Positions 8,803 through 17,691 of a stretch of DNA of 64,000 nt are shown here, in pieces. Positions within the stretch are counted from its first letter, which is position 1; each line of letters opens with the position of its first letter. Under the pieces are notes generated by a model that was not told the DNA's origin, did not search any database, and saw only the letters and a list, made by a program, of their open reading frames with translations. Source of the stretch: Amphritea balenae (GTDB lineage: Bacteria > Pseudomonadota > Gammaproteobacteria > Pseudomonadales > Balneatricaceae); assembly GCF_003858655.1 (NCBI RefSeq), contig NZ_RQXV01000001.1:248001-312000 (forward strand), read 5' to 3'. Position numbers and translations under genes: made by a program.

Positions 8803-8859
8803 CTGGGTTTCTCCTTAGAAAAAAATCGTACTGCCATAACTGATAGCGACAGTTTGCAA

Positions 8860-8900
8860 ATACATTCCTTAGAATATAATATACATTCCAAAGAATGTAT
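8860..8900. promoter_or_regulatory. Tandem MarR-type operators
   Basis: The site at 8881-8900 is a perfect inverted repeat, ATACATTC-caaa-GAATGTAT. The site at 8860-8879 is an imperfect copy, ATACATTC-ctta-GAATATAA. Their centres are 21 bp apart, two helical turns, which suits side-by-side binding of two MarR dimers in the marR/nitroreductase-like intergenic region. Confidence 0.7.
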
Positions 8901-8931
8901 ATTGCATTTTTATCATATTCGGGAGAACACT

Positions 8932-10104
8932 ATGAATCGCCGTAACTTTATTCAGATACTAGGGCTTGGGGCAGGACTAGGAGCAGGAATCGGTATTAGC
9001 AGTGCTATTGTAGGCTGCGGGCCAACTGAACCCACAGAAGCGTTCGGTTGGAACGGCCCCGACCCTATGGAAAAAGACATCCGCATGCAGGTGTTGGCAT
9101 ACGCGATCCTCAGCCCTAACTCACACAACATACAACCCTGGATTATTCGTATTACCGGCCCTTTGAGTTTCGACCTGTATGTTGATCCGGAACGACTACT
9201 GCCAGCCACTGATCCGTATTACCGACAGATACATATCAGTCAGGGAACATTTCTTGAAACGCTGTCCATCGCTGCAACCGGCCTGGGACATGAAGCCAGA
9301 ATCGATTACTTCCCAGAGGGCGTATACGGTAACCATGAACTACTCAATAAGCCGGTCGCCTCCATCCGGTTAATTCCCCGGGCAGATATAAACCCAGATC
9401 CCCTATTCGCTCATCTTTTGACCCGGCACTCAAATAAACAGGAATACGATAATCGCCGTCTGAAACAGACTGAAATTGATGCCCTGCAAACCTTTCACGG
9501 GGCAGCTAGCATCTATCCACTGAGCATCGTCCAGAGTACCAAAGCAAAACAGCAGTTAGAAAAAATCCTGACCAAAGGAATGCAGATCGAAGTGGGCGAC
9601 AAAAAACGCGATCTTGAAACGATCGGTATGTTTCGATTCAACGACGCTGAAGTAAAACAGTACCGCGATGGATTCGGCGTCACTCAGGCAGGCTTAAGCG
9701 GGATCAAAAAAATGATCGTAGAAAACTTTCTCTTGTCACGGGAAAGCACCGAAAAAGATCCAACCGCATTTGGCGAACAGGCGGTAGACTTAACCCGGAA
9801 AACAGCGGAATCAACTGCAACCTTCGCCTGGATTTCCAGTCCGGGTAACAGCCGCCTGGATCAGGTCAAAGCGGGTCGCGACTACTGCCGCATCAACCTC
9901 AAAACCACTGCGATGGGGCTGGTGCAACACCCCATGAGTCAGGTTCTTCAGGAGTTTGAAGAGATGTTGCCACTGCAAGCTCAATTCAAAAAACAGTTCT
10001 CGATTAATAGCAGTGATACAGTGCAGATGTTATTTCGCTTAGGCAGAGCTGAAGCAACACCTCACGGGCCAAGACGCCTCATTACAGCGTTGATTCGAGA
10101 CTGA
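8932..10104 (+). CDS. Acg-type nitroreductase-like protein with Tat/lipoprotein signal
   Basis: A 390-residue protein beginning at the ATG at 8932, with GGGAGA five bases upstream; the frame is open further upstream, but that would overlap marR. The N-terminus has twin arginines (NRRNFIQ) followed by a hydrophobic glycine-rich core and an IVGC lipobox. It may therefore be Tat-exported and lipid-anchored. The body resembles the Acg-type FMN-binding nitroreductase family, with LSPNSHNIQPW near residue 60 and two partial nitroreductase repeats. Substrate unknown. It is probably controlled by the divergent MarR protein. Confidence 0.78.
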   Translation: MNRRNFIQILGLGAGLGAGIGISSAIVGCGPTEPTEAFGWNGPDPMEKDIRMQVLAYAILSPNSHNIQPWIIRITGPLSFDLYVDPERLLPATDPYYRQIHISQGTFLETLSIAATGLGHEARIDYFPEGVYGNHELLNKPVASIRLIPRADINPDPLFAHLLTRHSNKQEYDNRRLKQTEIDALQTFHGAASIYPLSIVQSTKAKQQLEKILTKGMQIEVGDKKRDLETIGMFRFNDAEVKQYRDGFGVTQAGLSGIKKMIVENFLLSRESTEKDPTAFGEQAVDLTRKTAESTATFAWISSPGNSRLDQVKAGRDYCRINLKTTAMGLVQHPMSQVLQEFEEMLPLQAQFKKQFSINSSDTVQMLFRLGRAEATPHGPRRLITALIRD

Positions 10105-10200
10105 CTACAAGCGCCCACCTTTGGCCGTAAATTTGATAGACCCTGTGAGCTAAATAGATCGGCTCGATAGCCAGGACTTAATAAATTAGCACGATAGATA

Positions 10201-10221
10201 ATCTCGACAGGTAGTCGAGAT
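10201..10221. terminator. Hairpin between convergent genes
   Basis: Perfect 8-bp stem ATCTCGAC / GTCGAGAT with a 5-nt loop, placed between the ends of the nitroreductase-like gene and ligE. It has no T-run, so intrinsic termination would be weak. Confidence 0.4.
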
Positions 10222-10248
10222 AGACTCGACAGTCACCTAAACGCAGAT

Positions 10249-11097
10249 CTAAGGGCGCCGTATCCGCAAGAAACTGGCAAAGCGGGGGACGCCTTTAGCG
10301 CTTACCCCTGTGTACTTATAAGTCACTATGCTACCGATCACGGGCGGTGTTTGTCGTTGTTTATCGGTGAACCCGCTACCTAATTTAAAGCGTACACCCT
10401 CAGGTGTTTCAACCAGCAATGCCCCCAGCATACCTGCATACTTTCCCTTCCCTTCTTGGTAGCCAATCACCCGCGCTTCGGCATCTTGCCACAACTTCAG
10501 TTTAAGCAGATCAGAGCTTCGCCCTTGCGTATAAGTCGCATTATCATGATGCAACATCAGTCCTTCGCCGCCACCCGCAACAACCTGCTCCAACCAGGCC
10601 ATTAATTCTGCCTCACTGGCTAGCCGTCGCTGATCTACTAACAGAATCCAGTCCCGGTCTATCTTATTCACCAGGGCTTTCAGGTACTCCAAACGCTGAC
10701 CAAAACGATCAGGTGAACCCGGCAGATCAAACAGCATAAATTTAACCTGACGCCAGCCTTTATTCCGATCAGCTGTCTCTTTAACTGTACCGCTTCTGAT
10801 CAGTGCAGAGACTGTATTGAACTGACCACGCCCCATCCATAACTCACCATCCAGCGGTTGCTCAGGCAAATTAGCCACAAACCACTGCGGCGCATTAATA
10901 GGATTGCCCTGGCGGGTTAATAACTGCTTACCATCCCAATAGCCCCTTACCCCATCCAGCTTTTCGCTCACCCAGTAACCTGAAATATCAGGGCCCGACT
11001 GATAGACCGTTGCCAACTGCAGTTTTGGTTTATCGGCATAACTAAATGAAGCGATTAGATAACTGAATAACAAAATCAACCAATTACGAATTACCAT
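10249..11097 (-). CDS. ligE: Periplasmic ATP-dependent DNA ligase (LigE type)
   Basis: A 282-residue minimal ATP-dependent DNA ligase. A signal peptide covers about residues 1-21 (cleavage after SYA), so it is predicted to act in the periplasm. Motif I is EKLDGVRG with the adenylated Lys at about residue 47. Downstream come the glutamate motif DGELWMG, KFMLFDLPG (motif III), GEGLMLH (motif IV) and LLKLKLW (motif V). A compact OB domain follows and ends in SFLRIRRP. There are no extra domains, as in LigE proteins of Neisseria and Vibrio, which are linked to extracellular DNA or uptake. Stand-alone gene. Confidence 0.9.
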   Translation of the reverse strand: MVIRNWLILLFSYLIASFSYADKPKLQLATVYQSGPDISGYWVSEKLDGVRGYWDGKQLLTRQGNPINAPQWFVANLPEQPLDGELWMGRGQFNTVSALIRSGTVKETADRNKGWRQVKFMLFDLPGSPDRFGQRLEYLKALVNKIDRDWILLVDQRRLASEAELMAWLEQVVAGGGEGLMLHHDNATYTQGRSSDLLKLKLWQDAEARVIGYQEGKGKYAGMLGALLVETPEGVRFKLGSGFTDKQRQTPPVIGSIVTYKYTGVSAKGVPRFASFLRIRRP

Positions 11098-11347
11098 TTG
11101 AACCTTCCCTGGCGATTAGTTGTAACACCACCCCTGAATTCCTATAAACCTGATTATCATAGTAAATGAACAGTTAAAGCACCTTCTAGTCAGGGTATAT
11201 AAATGCCTTAGCCTGATTGATTATCATACAGTCCTGACCGATGATAATACTGTTTCAGGTCTGTTGTATTTATCTGAACCTCATTGAAAACAACATACTA
11301 AGTAGCCTGCAGGCTTGTTTGCAGGCTCTCTAATACACGGAATTACT

Positions 11348-12136
11348 ATGAGACTATTAAGTAAACTCTTAATCCTGTTCATCTCTTTAACTGCCTACAA
11401 TTTGTCTGCTGCAGAACTTGTCAGCCTGAAAACCCGAGGCGACGTGACCCAAAAATTCATCCTGATAAAACCAGTCAACCCTACTGCTACCGTTATTCTA
11501 TTTAGCGGCGGTAAAGGTATTCTTAAACTTTCATCACTATTTGGCTCGCCCTCTTTGGGCGCCGGACAAACTAACTTCCTGGTCCGTTCAAGGAAACTGT
11601 TCGCTGATAAAGGCCTTATGGTTGCTGTGGTTGATGCGCCCTCTGATAAGCAAAAAAATAAAGGTATGTTTAAAGGCTTCCGCAGCAGTGGTGAGCATGT
11701 CACCGATATTGACGCAGTTATCACTTATCTGAAGAAGCAGGCCGATATTCCGGTCTGGCTGGTAGGCACCAGCCGCGGTACAGAATCAGCTGCCCATGTC
11801 ACGATCAATAGCTCACAGCAGATTGCAGGTCTGGTGCTGACAGCTAGTATGAGTAAACGTAATAAGAGCGGCAAAGCTGTAACAATGATGGATCTGACAA
11901 AGATCACTCAACCAACGCTTATTGCTTCCCATGAGAATGACGGCTGTGCGAATACACCACCAAAAGGTGCAGAGATAATCAAAGAGAAATTAGTCAACGC
12001 CAGTAGCGCTGATGTTATTTTCTTTAAAGGCGGTAAGGAAACAGGCGATCCTTGTAAAGGGCTTTCTTATCACGGTTTCCTGGGTATCGAAGATAAAGTC
12101 GTGGATAAGATCTATGAATTTATCGCTACAAACTGA
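11348..12136 (+). CDS. Secreted alpha/beta hydrolase
   Basis: A 262-residue protein starting at the ATG at 11348, where the signal peptide begins (MRLLSKLLILF, cleaved near SAA); an upstream in-frame TTG would add residues before the signal. The nucleophile elbow is GTSRGT near residue 137. An acidic residue in SHENDGC and the histidine in SYHGF near the C-terminus can complete the triad. It looks like a small periplasmic esterase or peptidase; substrate unknown. A hairpin (AGCCTGCA / TGCAGGCT, 11304-11327) sits about 20 bases upstream of the start. Confidence 0.75.
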   Translation: MRLLSKLLILFISLTAYNLSAAELVSLKTRGDVTQKFILIKPVNPTATVILFSGGKGILKLSSLFGSPSLGAGQTNFLVRSRKLFADKGLMVAVVDAPSDKQKNKGMFKGFRSSGEHVTDIDAVITYLKKQADIPVWLVGTSRGTESAAHVTINSSQQIAGLVLTASMSKRNKSGKAVTMMDLTKITQPTLIASHENDGCANTPPKGAEIIKEKLVNASSADVIFFKGGKETGDPCKGLSYHGFLGIEDKVVDKIYEFIATN

Positions 12137-12171
12137 TACGTCTAAACTGAAGCTAGTTAACAGTAAAATAT

Positions 12172-12204
12172 AAAAAAAACCGGCACCTGCATAAGCAGGT
12201 ACCG
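12172..12204 (-). terminator. Terminator-like hairpin reading toward the alpha/beta hydrolase
   Basis: Stem CCGGTACCTGC / GCAGGTGCCGG with one mismatch and a 4-nt loop, followed by a run of eight T on the minus strand. It lies about 190 bases past the mmsA stop and may also protect the convergent hydrolase gene from read-through. Confidence 0.6.
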
Positions 12205-12393
12205 GCAAAAGAGCGCGAATAAAAGAAACTCAGGAGTAAAACTTGTTTCTTTATTTCACCTAGTGCAAAAAGAAAAATACAGCGATTAAGAAGTGCATCT
12301 CCTAGCCACTGGCAAGTCACGAAGTGACATCTAGCTAGGCGGGCATTGCCCGCTGGTCTTTCGTTAGCTCATCAAGTTAATCAGCCTGGCTGA

Positions 12394-13887
12394 TTAGCTA
12401 GGAAAAGCGAATGAAACACCCTCACGCATGCTGCTGGAAGGCCAGCGCTGGGTGATGGTCTTACGCTTAGTATAAAAACGAACTGAGTCAGGACCATAGG
12501 CGTGCAGGTCACCAAACAGTGAACGCTTCCAACCACCGAAACTGTGATAAGAAACAGGAACCGGCAGCGGTACGTTGATCCCTACCATACCTACCTGAAT
12601 GTTGTCAGAGAAGTAGCGCGCCGCTTCACCATCACGGGTAAAGATACAAGTACCATTACCATATTCGTGATCATTGATCAGCTGCATCGCCTCTTCCATG
12701 GTATCTACACGAACGATCTGCAGAACCGGGCCGAAGATCTCTTCCTGGTAGCTCTGCATCTCAGCGGTAACACCGTCGATCAGGGTTGCGCCAACGAAGA
12801 AGCCATTTTCAAAACCAGCAATTTGTGGGTTACGACCGTCAACAACGATGTTAGCGCCATCCGCTTCTGCGCTGTCGATATAACCATTTACTTTCTGTTG
12901 GTGTGCCTGAGTGATGACCGGACCGAAATCGTTATCACTGTTGCTGTAAGCACCTACTTTCAGAGGCTCCATACCCGCACGCATTTTAGCTACTAAAGTG
13001 TCAGCCGCTTTGTCACCCACGGCAACGGCAACAGACAGCGCCATGCAACGCTCGCCAGATGAACCGAAAGCAGCACCTAACAGCTGGTTTACCGCGTTAT
13101 CCATATCGGCATCAGGCATAACGATGGCGTGGTTCTTAGCTCCGCCTAATGCCTGACAACGCTTACCGTGGGCATTAGCAGTGCTGTAAATGTATTCAGC
13201 TATAGGTGTTGAACCGACAAAGCTAACCGCTTTAACCCGCTCATCAGTCAGCAGTACATCAACCGCTTCCTTATCACCGTTTACCACGTTCATTACGCCG
13301 TTTGGCAGACCCGCTTCCTGCAACAGCTGTGCGATGAAAGTCGTTGAAGTTGGATCACGCTCAGACGGTTTCAGTACGAAGGTGTTACCGCAAGCGATCG
13401 CCATAGGGTACATCCACAGTGGTACCATCGCAGGGAAGTTAAACGGCGTAATACCCGTAACCACACCCAAAGGCTGGAACTCACTCCAGGAATCGATACC
13501 CGGACCCACATTACGGCTGTGCTCGCCTTTAAGTAGTTCAGGTGCACCACAAGCATACTCAACATTCTCGATACCGCGTTGCAGTTCACCCATCGCATCG
13601 TGGGCGATCTTGCCGTGCTCTTCACCGATCATCGCGCAGATCTTATCAGCATTGTCTTCCAGCAACTGCTTGAAGCGAAACATCACCTGAGCACGCTTAG
13701 CCGGTGGCGTATTACGCCATGCTGGGAAAGCGGCCTGTGCAGCAGCAATCGCTTCTTCAACGGTCTCAACACTTGCCAGGGCAACCTGCTTGGTTACTTC
13801 ACCGGTAGAGGGGTTAAATACGTCCTGGGTGCGGGCTGCGTCATCGCGCATTTCGCCGTTAATCAGATGGCCTACAGTAGTGGTCAT
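12394..13887 (-). CDS. mmsA: Methylmalonate-semialdehyde dehydrogenase (CoA-acylating)
   Basis: A 497-residue cytoplasmic ALDH-superfamily enzyme converting malonate or methylmalonate semialdehyde plus CoA and NAD+ to acetyl-CoA or propionyl-CoA. The N-terminus (GHLINGEMRDDAARTQDVFNPS) is typical of MmsA. GSSGERCMALSVAV near residue 280 carries the catalytic Cys. PVPVSYHSFGGWKRSLFGD near the C-terminus is the family signature. It lies downstream of an omega-amino-acid transaminase on the same strand, the usual pairing for beta-alanine breakdown. The 278-base gap between them contains a palindromic repeat. Confidence 0.93.
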   Translation of the reverse strand: MTTTVGHLINGEMRDDAARTQDVFNPSTGEVTKQVALASVETVEEAIAAAQAAFPAWRNTPPAKRAQVMFRFKQLLEDNADKICAMIGEEHGKIAHDAMGELQRGIENVEYACGAPELLKGEHSRNVGPGIDSWSEFQPLGVVTGITPFNFPAMVPLWMYPMAIACGNTFVLKPSERDPTSTTFIAQLLQEAGLPNGVMNVVNGDKEAVDVLLTDERVKAVSFVGSTPIAEYIYSTANAHGKRCQALGGAKNHAIVMPDADMDNAVNQLLGAAFGSSGERCMALSVAVAVGDKAADTLVAKMRAGMEPLKVGAYSNSDNDFGPVITQAHQQKVNGYIDSAEADGANIVVDGRNPQIAGFENGFFVGATLIDGVTAEMQSYQEEIFGPVLQIVRVDTMEEAMQLINDHEYGNGTCIFTRDGEAARYFSDNIQVGMVGINVPLPVPVSYHSFGGWKRSLFGDLHAYGPDSVRFYTKRKTITQRWPSSSMREGVSFAFPS

Positions 13888-13981
13888 AACTTAATACCTT
13901 TCTTGAGCCATACCATGCCGATGCAGGTATGATTTTTATTGTGGCTGCAATGCAGCTTTAACCTGTTCAAATCGTGACTTT

Positions 13982-14161
13982 CAAGAGCGTCACGAGCGCA
14001 GGTCAGAGAAGGCATAAATTTGCGCAGAAGCGGAGCTTACAATTGTAAGTATTCGCATTGCTCACCCTTCGGGCCGTCCTTTAGACGTTGTGGCAGCAAG
14101 CTGCCGCTGAGCATTCTAAGCAGGTTTATAACGCCCTATGACCAAGCGCAGTAGCTCTTTA
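13982..14161. repeat. Divergent, expanded copy of the 120-bp palindromic repeat
   Basis: It shares blocks with the copies at 22442-22936: GAGCGCAGG near its left end, CGCAGAAGCGGAGC in the middle and GCATTCTAAGC toward the right end. About 57 extra bases are inserted after the central stem. That stem is CTTAC/GTAAG here instead of CCTAC/GTAGG, so pairing is kept. It fills the mmsA/transaminase gap. Confidence 0.75.
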
Positions 14162-14165
14162 GTTT

Positions 14166-15503
14166 TTAATCCAATTCAGAGATTGATTCGCCTAAAGCGT
14201 TAATCAGGCTATCAATCTCATGCAGTTCAGTGGTGAATGGCAGACCCAGTTGAATGGTGTCACCGCCATAACGAACATAGAAACCTTTCTCCCAGCACTT
14301 CATTGCTATCTGATAAGGTCGCAGCGCCGGTTCACCCGGTGCCGATTCAATAGTGATACCCGCGGCTAAACCATAGTTACGAATATCAGCAACATACTGA
14401 GTACCCTTCAGGCTGTGCACCATCTCCTGAAACTGAGGAGAGATACTATTAACCCGTTCGATCAGTTTGTCCTGAGCCAGAATGTCCAGCGATGCCAGTC
14501 CAGCAGCACAAGCTACCGGATGTGCAGAATAGGTATAACCATGCGGCAGCTCCAACATATAGTCAGGGCCAGCGTCTTCCATAAAGGTATCGTATATTTC
14601 CTGTTTAGCGATCAGTGCACCCATAGGTACTACGCCGTTAGTCAGCTGCTTCGCAACCGTCATCATGTCAGGAACAACACCAAATGCTTCTGAACCGGTA
14701 TTTGCACCCATTCGGCCAAAACCAGTAATGACTTCATCAAAAATCAGCAGGATATTATGCTTATCGCAGATCTCACGAAGACGCTTGAGGTAGCCTACCG
14801 GTGGAGGAATCACACCAGCAGAGCCTGCCAGCGGCTCAACTATCACAGCGGCGATATTTGACGCATCATGCACAGCAATCTGGGCTTCCAGCTCATCGGC
14901 CAGGTGGGCGCCGGTTTCAGGCATGCCCTGGGTAAACAGATTCTCCGGCAGCATAGTGTGAGGCAGATGAACCGCATCAATACCCTGACCGTAAGTCGCC
15001 CGGTTTGCACCAATACCACCAACACTGATACCGCCCCAGTTAACACCGTGATAGCCCTTAGCACGACCGATAAAGCGAGTCTTGCTGGCCAGACCTTTCT
15101 TACGCCAGTAAGCTCGGGCGACCTTTAATGCTGTCTCAACTGACTCAGAACCGGAACCGGTGAAGAACACACGATTCATACCCTCGGGCATCAGCTCAGT
15201 AATACGGTGCGCCAGTTCAAATGATTTAGGGTGACCAAACTGGAACGCCGGGGAATAATCCAGCTGCTGCAGTTGCTTACTTACCGCCTCGGTAATTTCC
15301 GGACGGCTATGGCCTGCTCCGCAGGTCCACAGACCAGACAGGCCATCGAAAATCTTACGGCCGTCAGCATCGGTATAGTAATTGCCTTCTGCTGCTACGA
15401 TCAGACGTGGATCCTGCTTAAAACTGCGGTTTGCAGTAAACGGCATCCAGTGTGCATCAAGCTGTGCCTGGCTCAGGCCACAACGATTGGTGCTATCAGT
15501 CAT
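14166..15503 (-). CDS. bauA: Omega-amino acid (beta-alanine):pyruvate transaminase
   Basis: A 445-residue class III PLP aminotransferase. Visible features are HWMPFTANRSFKQDPRL at the N-terminus, the GSGSESVETALKVAR phosphate-binding segment, the YHGVNWGG segment, IFDEVITGFGR carrying the cofactor Asp, and TVAKQLTNGVVPMGA carrying the Schiff-base Lys. The closest named family is beta-alanine:pyruvate transaminase, which yields malonate semialdehyde and alanine. The downstream mmsA product can consume the semialdehyde. A LysR gene is transcribed divergently. Related omega-transaminases act on putrescine or taurine, so beta-alanine is inferred from context. Confidence 0.85.
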   Translation of the reverse strand: MTDSTNRCGLSQAQLDAHWMPFTANRSFKQDPRLIVAAEGNYYTDADGRKIFDGLSGLWTCGAGHSRPEITEAVSKQLQQLDYSPAFQFGHPKSFELAHRITELMPEGMNRVFFTGSGSESVETALKVARAYWRKKGLASKTRFIGRAKGYHGVNWGGISVGGIGANRATYGQGIDAVHLPHTMLPENLFTQGMPETGAHLADELEAQIAVHDASNIAAVIVEPLAGSAGVIPPPVGYLKRLREICDKHNILLIFDEVITGFGRMGANTGSEAFGVVPDMMTVAKQLTNGVVPMGALIAKQEIYDTFMEDAGPDYMLELPHGYTYSAHPVACAAGLASLDILAQDKLIERVNSISPQFQEMVHSLKGTQYVADIRNYGLAAGITIESAPGEPALRPYQIAMKCWEKGFYVRYGGDTIQLGLPFTTELHEIDSLINALGESISELD

Positions 15504-15705
15504 AGAATGTCACCTCAATTCAGAGCGGATTAAAATCAACTACGCTATAGGAGTTGCGCGGGCGCTGGTTTAATCAGTCTCAGTGTTTGTGTTGTTATTT
15601 TCAGTTGACTCTATTATCGCTAACAATTAAGTTTATTAAATCCACACTTATTTACTCAAAGTTAATCATTAGCTAACCTATTAGCTTACTTAAAAAGAGA
15701 CGCTT

Positions 15706-16629
15706 ATGTCCCGTCGAGAAAATCTCCTGCCACGGCAATTGGGTGATGCCCATATCCGACTTCTTCGCATCTATAAAGCGGTGGTAGAAAGTGGTGGTTT
15801 TTCGGCCGCCGAGGTCGAGCTAAATATCAGTCGGCCCGCTATCAGTCTAGCCATATCTGAGCTGGAAAGCCTGCTGAATATGCGCCTCTGTAATCGGGGT
15901 AGGGCTGGCTTTGCCCTGACCGAACAGGGCGAAGAAGTGTATGATGCTACATTACAGTTACTCGGCGGACTGGAAAACTTTCGTGCTCGTATCAACGCTA
16001 TTAATACGGAGCTCAAAGGCGAGTTAAATATCGGTATTACCGACAATATGGTTACCGTTCCTCATATGCGAATTACCCGGGCGCTTGCAGCACTAAAAGA
16101 ACGAGGTCCGGAAGTAAGAATCAATATCCGTATGATCCCACCCAAAGATATTGAATCCAGTGTGCTGGATGGCCAGTTACTAGTCGGTGTCGTCGCCGAA
16201 CAGCGCACCCTACCCGGCCTAAACTATCTACCCCTGTATGAAGAACAATCCCTGCTCTACTGCAGCAGTGAGCATCCGCTGTTTAACAGTAATCAGAGCA
16301 AACTAACCGATGACGAACTGGCATCATACGATGCGGTTCTACCAGCTTACCCTCAATCAGCGGATATCAAGCAGCAACAAGCCCTGTTGAAAGCCAGTGC
16401 CAGCTCCACTGACCGGGAAGGCATCGCCTTTCTGATACACAGTGGCAGCTACATCGGTTTTCTGCCTACTCACTACGCAGAACAATGGGTTAAAGAGGGC
16501 CGGCTTAAAGCGATACAACCGGAACAACGCAGCTTTACCACCCACTTCACGGCTATCACCCGCAAGGGTGCCCGGACTAACCTAATCCGGGAAGCTTATA
16601 TGGAAGAGCTGGAAAAGACAGCGGAATAA
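15706..16629 (+). CDS. LysR family regulator, divergent from the beta-alanine genes
   Basis: A 307-residue LysR-type regulator with the HTH at about residues 20-80 (GGFSAAEVELNISRPAISLAISELESLL) and a periplasmic-binding-type effector domain from about residue 105. It starts 202 bases from the transaminase start in the opposite direction, the classic arrangement for control of the neighbouring operon. It probably activates mmsA/bauA in response to beta-alanine or a related amino acid, as BauR does in Pseudomonas; this is inference. Confidence 0.85.
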   Translation: MSRRENLLPRQLGDAHIRLLRIYKAVVESGGFSAAEVELNISRPAISLAISELESLLNMRLCNRGRAGFALTEQGEEVYDATLQLLGGLENFRARINAINTELKGELNIGITDNMVTVPHMRITRALAALKERGPEVRINIRMIPPKDIESSVLDGQLLVGVVAEQRTLPGLNYLPLYEEQSLLYCSSEHPLFNSNQSKLTDDELASYDAVLPAYPQSADIKQQQALLKASASSTDREGIAFLIHSGSYIGFLPTHYAEQWVKEGRLKAIQPEQRSFTTHFTAITRKGARTNLIREAYMEELEKTAE

Positions 16630-16633
16630 ACGG

Positions 16634-16720
16634 ATTCACCACAGTACCCAGAGGACATGCTAAAAACACCAAGAGCACAAAAGATAGATCCGCTTTGCTC
16701 TGTGAACTCTGTGGTAAAAA
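16634..16720. repeat. Degenerate copy of the CCACAGAG-type inverted repeat
   Basis: TTCACCACAGTACCCAGAGG at the left and CTCTGTGAACTCTGTGGTAA at the right form an inverted repeat. It is related to the three long copies at 60228-60760 and fills the gap between the LysR gene and the NYN gene. Confidence 0.65.
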
Positions 16721-16803
16721 TCCAACAGGTTTTATAGCAAGCCCTATAACACTGTCTAGCCATTTTTCTGTATCCTGCAGACATCCCAATCTAAGGCCAA
16801 ACC

Positions 16804-17277
16804 ATGACAAGAATCGCCATTTTTGCAGACGTACAGAACATCTACTACACCACCCGACAGGCATACGGGCGGCAATTTAACTACCGCAAACTGTGGCAGA
16901 AGATCAGTCAGGAGGGCGAGATTGTTAGCGCCAATGCCTACGCCATCCATCGTGGTGACGACAGCCAGCTGAAATTCCAAAACGCCCTGAAGCATATCGG
17001 TTTCACGGTGAAACTGAAGCCTTATATTCAGCGCAGTGATGGTTCCGCTAAAGGTGACTGGGATGTCGGTATTGCTATCGATGTGATGGAGATCTCTGAG
17101 CAGGTCGATAAGGTTGTACTGCTATCCGGTGACGGGGACTTTGATCTGCTGTTAGAAAAGGTGAAACGGAAATATGGAGTGGAGGCTGTTGTTTATGGAG
17201 TGCCATCTTTGACAGCCAACTCACTGATTACTTCTGCAACTGAGTATTTCCCGATTGAAGCAGACCTGTTGCTATAG
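16804..17277 (+). CDS. NYN-domain (LabA/DUF88) putative ribonuclease
   Basis: A 157-residue protein consisting of one PIN-like NYN domain. The first acidic residue is in IFADVQNIYY (Asp9). GDWDVGIAIDVME near residue 80 and LLSGDGDFDLLLEKVKRK near residue 105 supply the other metal-binding aspartates, so the active site looks complete. NYN proteins are metal-dependent RNases; the target is unknown. A broken second copy of its 3' end lies at 20373-20528. No antitoxin-like gene is adjacent. Confidence 0.85.
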   Translation: MTRIAIFADVQNIYYTTRQAYGRQFNYRKLWQKISQEGEIVSANAYAIHRGDDSQLKFQNALKHIGFTVKLKPYIQRSDGSAKGDWDVGIAIDVMEISEQVDKVVLLSGDGDFDLLLEKVKRKYGVEAVVYGVPSLTANSLITSATEYFPIEADLLL

Positions 17278-17376
17278 AAACAACAGGTCTGAGGAGCAAC
17301 AGATCAGCCTGATTATTGAACTGGAGGTTTGAAGATTTTGTGGCTTAGAAGTTTTGAGCTTTAAAGATCTATAGGA

Positions 17377-17691
17377 TCAGTCCACTGCAACAGTAAAGTT
17401 GGTTTCTATGATATCTGTACGCAGATGCTTTATCGCCTTATATGCCTCACTACTGAAACAGTCTTTCAAATGCTGCATGGAAGGAAATCTTATAAGCGAT
17501 AATCGGGCATCAGTGTCAGGCCAACTACCTTCCAGTTTCTCGATCTCCTGGGCTGAAGTGCCTACCATCAGCACTTCAGCACCATGCGCCTGAAAAACAG
17601 GCTGTGCCGCCTGAGCATAAGCCTGCAATGAAGCATGGCCCTCAGGCAGAATAGACGATGCAATAAGATAGGCCGGCTTGCTGTTATTCAT
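17377..17691 (-). CDS. DUF1330 family protein
   Basis: A 104-residue protein if started at the ATG at 17691, preceded by GGAGG; an upstream start would lie further inside the SDR gene. It has the DUF1330 ferredoxin-like pattern: YLIASSILPEG at the start, then a GAEVLMVG strand, LIRFPSMQHLKDCFSSEAYKAI in the middle and a final strand. The biochemical role is unknown. Its start codon overlaps the end of the SDR gene by eight bases, so the two are translationally coupled. Third gene of the dehalogenase operon. Confidence 0.8.
   Translation of the reverse strand: MNNSKPAYLIASSILPEGHASLQAYAQAAQPVFQAHGAEVLMVGTSAQEIEKLEGSWPDTDARLSLIRFPSMQHLKDCFSSEAYKAIKHLRTDIIETNFTVAVD

Noticed and set aside
8743-8931. 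Extended N-terminus of the nitroreductase-like protein
   Set aside because: It would overlap marR and its operators and put a long tail before a clear Tat signal; the ATG at 8932 has a proper ribosome site.
12544-12996. A 150-codon plus-strand frame opposite mmsA
   Set aside because: It is fully contained in a strongly supported mmsA gene, with no ribosome site and unusual composition.
16804-17277. NYN gene as part of a toxin-antitoxin pair
   Set aside because: No small antitoxin-like frame with its own ribosome site lies directly before or after it.
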